A stretch of 64,000 nucleotides of DNA, taken from NCBI RefSeq assembly GCF_002179555.1, contig NZ_NHOU01000010.1:1-64000 (forward strand), given 5' to 3'. Of the stretch, positions 59,355 through 64,000 are shown piece after piece (position 1 is the stretch's first letter; the number at the start of each line of letters is the position of its first letter). A program made the translations under genes and the position numbers. The DNA is from Salinicola salarius (GTDB lineage: Bacteria; Pseudomonadota; Gammaproteobacteria; Pseudomonadales; Halomonadaceae). The notes beneath the pieces are model-generated. The model ran no database searches. It was not told where the DNA came from and worked only from the letters and a program-made list of their open reading frames with translations.

Positions 59355-60992
59355 TCACTCGGCCTTGGTGACGTTCCAGAACACCGGCACCGGCGAATGG
59401 AGAATGCCGGAAAGGTCATTGCTCCAGGCGGCGGGAATCGAATACTCGCCCAGCGGGATATAGGTCACCTGCTCGAAGGCATGCTGCTGAATGCGTTCGG
59501 CGATCGCCTTGCGATCCTCGTCGCTGGTGGCCCTGGAGAACTCGTTGCGCATCGACTCGAGCTCGGAATCATCCGGCCAGCCGAACCAGCCGCCGTCCTT
59601 GCCACGGCCGTTGAGCATCGGATTGACCAGCGGGTTCCACACTTCGGGGATGTACCAGTTGGTGAAGAACATGTTCCAGCCGCCTTCCGACGGGGGCTGC
59701 TGGCTGGCGCGGCGGGTTACCAGCGTCTGCCAGTCCATCGGTTGAAGATCGACCTGAAAACCGGCCTGACGCAGAAGCTGTGCGGCAATGACCGGCTGGG
59801 GGCTCACCGTCGGCGCATCGGTTGGCTGCATCATCACCACCGGCGTGCCATCGTAGCCGGCTTCCTCGAGCAGCTGTTTCGCCGCTTCCGTGCCACCGCC
59901 TTCGGTCAGCGAATTCGGCGCACCGGCGTCGGTGCCCAGCGGCGTCGAGCATCCGTACATCGATGCACAGGTCGAGTAGAACTCGGGATTGCCGACCAGC
60001 GAGGCGAGCACATCGGTCTGGTTCATTGCCATCAGCGCAGCGCGGCGGATCTGGGGATCGTCGAACGGCGGGTAAAGGAAGTTGAAGCGGCCAATGGTCT
60101 GGCTCCCCAGCTCATTGATCTTCTCGACAGTGAGGTCCGGATTGGCCTGCAGCACCGGCAGCAGGTCGACCGAGGGCGATTCGAGGAAGTCGATCTCGCC
60201 GGCATTGAGGGCATTGAGCGCCGTCTGGGCATCGCTCATGTTGATCCACTCGACGCGATCGACGCTGACCACCTTGCCCCCGGCCGTCCAACTGGCCGGT
60301 TCCTCGCGCGGTACGTAGTCCTCGAACTTCTCGTAGACCACCCGATTGCCGGGATCGTACTCATCGGCAACGAACCGGAACGGACCCGAGCCGATCTGAT
60401 CCTCGACCGTCAACGTCTCGTCCGGCGACTTGCTGGCGATGCGCTCCGGCATCACGAACAGCGGTACCGATGATGGCTTGGCCATCAGCTCCAGCACGTA
60501 GGCGAAAGGCGATGACAGGGTCAGCGTCAGTGTCTTCGAATCGGTGGCTTCGACGCTCTCGACGTGATCCATCAGCATCTGCCCACCGCCATCCCGCGCA
60601 GCCCAACGCTGGAAGGACGCCACCACGTCACTGGCTGTGACTTCACCGCCATCATGCCACTTGAGGCCGTCACGCAAGGTGAAGGTATATGTCATGCCGT
60701 CATCGGAAATCGACCAGTCAGCCATCTGCGGTTGCGGCTGGAACTGGTCATCCATGCCCAGCAAGGTATCGAAAACCATGTAACCGTGGTCACGAGTGAT
60801 ATGGGCGGTGGTGGTGATGGGATCGAGTACGCGCAGTCCAGAGTGCATGACTGCACGAAGCGTATTGGCCTCGGCCGGGGCGGCGGCAAGCGGCGAGAAG
60901 ACGCCAAGCGTAGAGAACAGAGTCGCCATCGCCACGCCACCCAGCAGGCGGCGACGCGTAGCGGAAAAGCGACGCGGGAACAGTGTCGTCAT
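59355..60992 (-). CDS. Peptide ABC transporter substrate-binding protein
   Basis: 545 residues, family 5 extracellular solute-binding protein (DppA/OppA type). The N-terminus has TRRRLLGG followed by a hydrophobic stretch, a Tat-like signal ending near APAEA. Conserved parts include DHGYMVFDTLLGMDDQFQPQPQMADW and YTFTLRDGLKWHDGGEVTASDV. It is the first gene of the operon, divergent from the LysR regulator. Ligand unknown; the downstream hydrolases suggest a blocked or modified peptide. Confidence 0.92.
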   Translation of the reverse strand: MTTLFPRRFSATRRRLLGGVAMATLFSTLGVFSPLAAAPAEANTLRAVMHSGLRVLDPITTTAHITRDHGYMVFDTLLGMDDQFQPQPQMADWSISDDGMTYTFTLRDGLKWHDGGEVTASDVVASFQRWAARDGGGQMLMDHVESVEATDSKTLTLTLSSPFAYVLELMAKPSSVPLFVMPERIASKSPDETLTVEDQIGSGPFRFVADEYDPGNRVVYEKFEDYVPREEPASWTAGGKVVSVDRVEWINMSDAQTALNALNAGEIDFLESPSVDLLPVLQANPDLTVEKINELGSQTIGRFNFLYPPFDDPQIRRAALMAMNQTDVLASLVGNPEFYSTCASMYGCSTPLGTDAGAPNSLTEGGGTEAAKQLLEEAGYDGTPVVMMQPTDAPTVSPQPVIAAQLLRQAGFQVDLQPMDWQTLVTRRASQQPPSEGGWNMFFTNWYIPEVWNPLVNPMLNGRGKDGGWFGWPDDSELESMRNEFSRATSDEDRKAIAERIQQHAFEQVTYIPLGEYSIPAAWSNDLSGILHSPVPVFWNVTKAE

Positions 60993-61152
60993 GCGAGGAC
61001 CTCATTTGTCGATCTTATGGTTGTCGTCGACGATGACGCCTTGGTGGCCATTGTTGTTCAGCGACGCATGTCTATGCGGCCAACCTGAGCGACGATCGTG
61101 CTATCGAGAGTAGGCTTCGTGAAGACGAAAACAATAGTTTCGATGCATCTAA

Positions 61153-61175
61153 AGCGTTGCTCTAAAAGCAACGCT
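61153..61175. promoter_or_regulatory. Inverted repeat in the LysR / ABC operon intergenic region
   Basis: Perfect 9-bp arms AGCGTTGCT/AGCAACGCT separated by five bases, 39 bases upstream of the LysR start. A plausible operator for autoregulation or for control of the divergent transporter operon. The intergenic region is 222 bases and holds nothing else obvious. Confidence 0.5.
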
Positions 61176-61214
61176 CAGGCAAGAATGGTCCAGAATACCT
61201 GTCGGAGGAATCAT

Positions 61215-62162
61215 ATGGCGCAGTCGGGAACGACCGAAGCACACCTCAATGTCCGCTGGCTGCACTATTTCCATGCCGCTCTCACGGCCGGTTCGATAAG
61301 AGCCGCGTCGGATCGGCTCGATGTGGAGCCTTCCGTCATCAGCCGTCAGATTCGCCAACTCGAGCAGGCTGTCGGCATGTCGCTGATCGAACGGCATGGT
61401 AGAGGCGTCAAAGCCACCGAGGCGGGGAACATTCTGCTCGACTTCTACCGGGAGCGGGACGTCGCCGAGCAGACGCTGTTCGGACAACTCGCCGAGATGG
61501 ATGGCCTACAGCGCGGCCATATCAGCCTGTCGATCAGCGAGGGCTACAGCGATCAATTGATGAGCGGTGTCATGAACGATTTCTGCGCGCGTCATCCGCA
61601 GCTGACCATCGAGCTCAATCTGGCGGCCGTCAACGACGTGGTCAGGCAAGTCTACGAAGGCCAGGCGCACATCGGCGTCGCCTACGCGCCGAGACTGATA
61701 CCCGGCATCACATCCGTGGCGTCCGCACGGCAACCGCTCTGCGCGGTGGTCCATCCGCTGCACCCGCTCACCCGACTCCCCCAGCCTCTGGCGCTCGATG
61801 AGGTGCTCAAATGGCCGTTGGGTCTTGCCAGCCATGGCTACGGTATTCGCCAGTTGATCGATGCCGTGGAAGTGATGAGCAAACGTCATTTCCGCCCTAG
61901 CCTGGTGAGCAACTCCCTGGCCACGCTGAAGCAGTACGTGAGTTCTGGAAACGGCGTCACCTTCATTGGCCAAGTGGCACTGCTGCACGAGATCCGCCGC
62001 CAGCAGCTCGTGGCGCTGAAGATCGATCATCCGGTGTTCGCCGAAGCGGAGACTCACGTGATCGTGCGTCAGCATCGCCCGCTGTCACCGGCCGCCAAGC
62101 AGTTGTTGACGGAAATTACGCATCTATGGCCGTTCGACGGGCAATCAGGCCTGAGCGTTTGA
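61215..62162 (+). CDS. LysR-family transcriptional regulator
   Basis: 315 residues. The N-terminal winged helix is LNVRWLHYFHAALTAGSIRAASDRLDVEPSVISRQIRQLEQAVG; the rest is the LysR effector-binding domain. GGAGGA precedes the ATG at 61215. It is divergent from the peptide transporter operon and is its likely regulator, with a ligand among the imported compounds or their products. Confidence 0.9.
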   Translation: MAQSGTTEAHLNVRWLHYFHAALTAGSIRAASDRLDVEPSVISRQIRQLEQAVGMSLIERHGRGVKATEAGNILLDFYRERDVAEQTLFGQLAEMDGLQRGHISLSISEGYSDQLMSGVMNDFCARHPQLTIELNLAAVNDVVRQVYEGQAHIGVAYAPRLIPGITSVASARQPLCAVVHPLHPLTRLPQPLALDEVLKWPLGLASHGYGIRQLIDAVEVMSKRHFRPSLVSNSLATLKQYVSSGNGVTFIGQVALLHEIRRQQLVALKIDHPVFAEAETHVIVRQHRPLSPAAKQLLTEITHLWPFDGQSGLSV

Positions 62163-62168
62163 TCTACC

Positions 62169-63143
62169 TCAACACCGCGGCGTAGGGAACGCCATGACCT
62201 CGGCAATCGACTCCCTGTTCAGCGCCAGTTGAATCAGGCGATCGACACCCAGCGCCACGCCGCTGCCGGCCGGCATGCCGGATTCGAGCGCGGCAATCAG
62301 GCGCTGATCCGGGGCGACGCTTGGCTTCCCCAGCGCCTCGCGTTGACGGTTGTCATCCGCGAAGCGCTCGCCCTGCTCGGCAGCGTCGGTGAGTTCGTCA
62401 TAGCCGTTGGCAAGCTCGAGCCCCTGGAGATAGATCTCGAACCGCGCGGCGACTTCGACGCCATCCTCGGGATCGAGCCGCTTGCGCGCCAGCGCCGCCT
62501 GAGAGGCCGGATAGTCGACGACCGCATCGATACCGCCTCGGCCCAGTTGCGGTTCGATGACGAAGCTCATCAGCAGGTCGAGACAGCCGTCACGGTCCGC
62601 GTCATTCATCGCCAGTCCACCGACTTGCCCGGCCAGGCGACGCAGATCCGCCAGCGATGCCGTGAACGGATCGACATCGAGCGTCTCGCGAAAGAGCTCC
62701 CGATAGCCGTGCTGGCGCAAGGGGCCCGGGTCGGTCGGCAGCACTGCACGAATCAGCGCCTCGCACTCGTCGATCAATGCCGTCAGCGACAGATCCGGCC
62801 GATACCACTCGAGCATGGTGAATTCGAGATTGTGGCGCCGCCCCACTTCACCGTCGCGGAAGCTGCGCGCCAGCTGGAAGATCGGCCCGCTGCCCGCCGC
62901 CAGCAGCCGCTTCATGTGGAACTCCGGCGAGGTCTGCAGCCAAAGGTGTTCGCGACCGGCTGGCGTCGTTGCCGTCAGTGACAGAGAGTCCAGATGCGGG
63001 TCGGTACTGCCGCCGTGACCGAGAATCGGCGTCTCCACTTCCAGCACGCCTCGTTCGGAGAAGAAGTGCCGAATGGCGGTCAATAGCCTGGCACGCTCGC
63101 GCAGTGTGTCGAGACTTGCCGTGGGCTGCCAGTCGATAGACAC
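62169..63143 (-). CDS. epmA: EF-P--(R)-beta-lysine ligase EpmA
   Basis: 324 residues, a truncated class II lysyl-tRNA synthetase without the anticodon-binding domain. Motif 2 is IFQLARSFRDGEVGRRHNLEFTMLEWYR and motif 3 is GVALGVDRLIQLAL. It attaches beta-lysine to EF-P, encoded just upstream in the same direction, which has the required lysine. A terminator-like hairpin lies between the two genes. Confidence 0.95.
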   Translation of the reverse strand: MSIDWQPTASLDTLRERARLLTAIRHFFSERGVLEVETPILGHGGSTDPHLDSLSLTATTPAGREHLWLQTSPEFHMKRLLAAGSGPIFQLARSFRDGEVGRRHNLEFTMLEWYRPDLSLTALIDECEALIRAVLPTDPGPLRQHGYRELFRETLDVDPFTASLADLRRLAGQVGGLAMNDADRDGCLDLLMSFVIEPQLGRGGIDAVVDYPASQAALARKRLDPEDGVEVAARFEIYLQGLELANGYDELTDAAEQGERFADDNRQREALGKPSVAPDQRLIAALESGMPAGSGVALGVDRLIQLALNRESIAEVMAFPTPRC

Positions 63144-63166
63144 GATTTCACCTCTATAACGGCAAA

Positions 63167-63186
63167 AGCCACGCTTGAGCGTGGCT
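63167..63186 (-). terminator. Terminator between efp and epmA
   Basis: On the minus strand stem AGCCACGC/GCGTGGCT, a four-base loop and TTTTG afterwards. It ends the efp transcript; some read-through may feed epmA. Confidence 0.7.
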
Positions 63187-63218
63187 AATAGAATCCGGCC
63201 ATGCGGCCATCAGATACG

Positions 63219-63288
63219 GAGTCCTCTCCGAGCGCGCGCCTGACAAGGCGAATTTAAGCGCTGTCAGGCGCGAGCGCAGGTAGGACTC
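63219..63288 (-). other. Long imperfect hairpin at the efp stop codon
   Basis: Outer arms GAGTCCT/AGGACTC (63219-63225, 63282-63288) and inner 11-bp arms CGCGCCTGACA/TGTCAGGCGCG (63235-63245, 63262-63272). The structure touches the efp stop codon and precedes the T-tailed terminator. Role unknown; possibly mRNA 3'-end protection. Confidence 0.5.
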
Positions 63289-63853
63289 AAGCCCGGGAGA
63301 CGTACTCGCCCGAGCGCGTATCGACTTTCAGCACCTCGCCCTGATTGATGAACAGCGGTACGCGAACCACGGCGCCGGAAGAGAGCGTTGCCGGCTTGGA
63401 GCCGCCCTGCGCGGTGTCACCCTTGAGGCCCGGATCGGTCTCGACCACTTCAAGCTCGAGGAAGTTGGGCGGAGAGACGGCAATGGCGTTATCGTTCCAC
63501 AGCGTGACGGTATAGACGGCCTGTTCCTTGAGCCACTTCTCGACGTCGCCGATGGCCTTCTTGTCGACCGCGTACTGCTCGAAGGAGCCATCGGTCTTCA
63601 TGAAGTGCCACATGTCGCCGTCGGTGTAGACGTACTCCATGTCCAGGTCCATGACGTCGGCGCCTTCCAGCGATTCACCGGACTTGAAGGTGCGTTCCCA
63701 GACGCGACCGGTGATCAGGTTGCGCAGCTTGACGCGGTTGAAAGCCTGGCCTTTGCCGGGCTTGACGAATTCGTTCTCGAGAATGTTGCACGGGTCGCCA
63801 TCCAGCATGACCTTCAGGCCGCCCTTGAATTCGTTGGTAGAATAGTTCGCCAT
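63287..63853 (-). CDS. efp: Elongation factor P
   Basis: 188 residues, the standard length. The loop KPGKGQAF near residue 34 carries the lysine modified by EpmA/EpmB, rather than the arginine of the EarP group. EF-P relieves ribosome stalling at polyproline stretches. It is divergent from the probable epmB at the window edge. Confidence 0.97.
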   Translation of the reverse strand: MANYSTNEFKGGLKVMLDGDPCNILENEFVKPGKGQAFNRVKLRNLITGRVWERTFKSGESLEGADVMDLDMEYVYTDGDMWHFMKTDGSFEQYAVDKKAIGDVEKWLKEQAVYTVTLWNDNAIAVSPPNFLELEVVETDPGLKGDTAQGGSKPATLSSGAVVRVPLFINQGEVLKVDTRSGEYVSRA

Positions 63854-63951
63854 GATTCCTCACTAGTAACCGTTCGCGGGCCGTCCGCGACGAAAAACCC
63901 CATTTCCGCGCGATGCCTGACCGGCAAGCGCTCTGATTTCGAGTGGCCAGC

Positions 63952-64000
63952 ATGATAACCCGAACCCCGATCGCTGTGCATTGCGAAGAGGTCGAACCCG
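63952..64000 (+). CDS. epmB: Start of probable EF-P lysine 2,3-aminomutase EpmB (partial)
   Basis: An ATG at 63952 opens a frame reading MITRTPIAVHCEEVEP to the window edge. Position and orientation, divergent from efp, and the MI-x-R start fit EpmB, which makes the beta-lysine used by EpmA. Only 16 codons are visible, so this rests mainly on context. Confidence 0.5.
   Translation, partial: MITRTPIAVHCEEVEP

Overview
The window reads as chromosome of a halophilic gammaproteobacterium, most likely a member of the Halomonadaceae (Halomonas, Salinicola, Kushneria or a relative). The evidence is the high GC content, the conserved housekeeping order queG / nnr-tsaE-amidase-mutL-miaA-hfq-hflX-hflK-hflC-hisZ-purA, a bifunctional PutA without a DNA-binding domain, and EF-P with a modifiable lysine next to epmA. 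I see no transposase, phage gene, CRISPR array, tRNA or rRNA gene.

Layout. 1-5.0 kb: proline use (putA, putP), with a small inverted-repeat element between the two genes. 5.1-6.5 kb: a GtrA/GtrB-like pair for lipid-linked sugar transfer. 6.7-11.6 kb: an OmpW-like porin, YqcC, a DUF3549 protein, a RimB-like protease with RimK, a small helical protein and a SanA-like protein. 11.8-17.9 kb: a SUF iron-sulfur operon (regulator, sufB, sufC, sufD, sufS, sufT). 18.0-30.1 kb: an exopolysaccharide locus. 30.2-47 kb: housekeeping genes. 47.0-47.7 kb: a gene-free stretch with two related structured elements in inverted orientation. 47.7-51.7 kb: a purine permease, a rhodanese, psd and arfB, with an 11-copy heptamer array before psd. 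51.7-62.2 kb: a peptide ABC transporter operon with three metallopeptidase-type hydrolases and a divergent LysR regulator. 62.2-64 kb: epmA, efp and the first codons of a probable epmB.

The most interesting system is the 18.5-30.0 kb locus. It combines an Alg8-like polymerase, an Alg44-like c-di-GMP receptor with PilZ domain, an AlgK-like lipoprotein of about 22 Sel1 repeats and an AlgL-like PL5 lyase with two further lyase-like proteins (PL14-like and PL38-like). The only sugar-nucleotide enzyme is a UDP-glucose 6-dehydrogenase, not the GDP-mannose dehydrogenase AlgD. No epimerase, acetylation genes, AlgX, AlgE or AlgA are present. The simplest reading is a c-di-GMP-controlled synthase for a polyuronate made from UDP-glucuronate, such as a glucuronan, built from alginate-type parts. 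The family assignments are read from motifs; the product is inference.

The second notable signal is the pair of structured elements at 47.0-47.6 kb. Their main hairpin keeps its ATGGAT loop while three base pairs change in a compensatory way, and one copy lies between 17-bp direct repeats. Family names and numbering of reference proteins come from memory; no searches were run.
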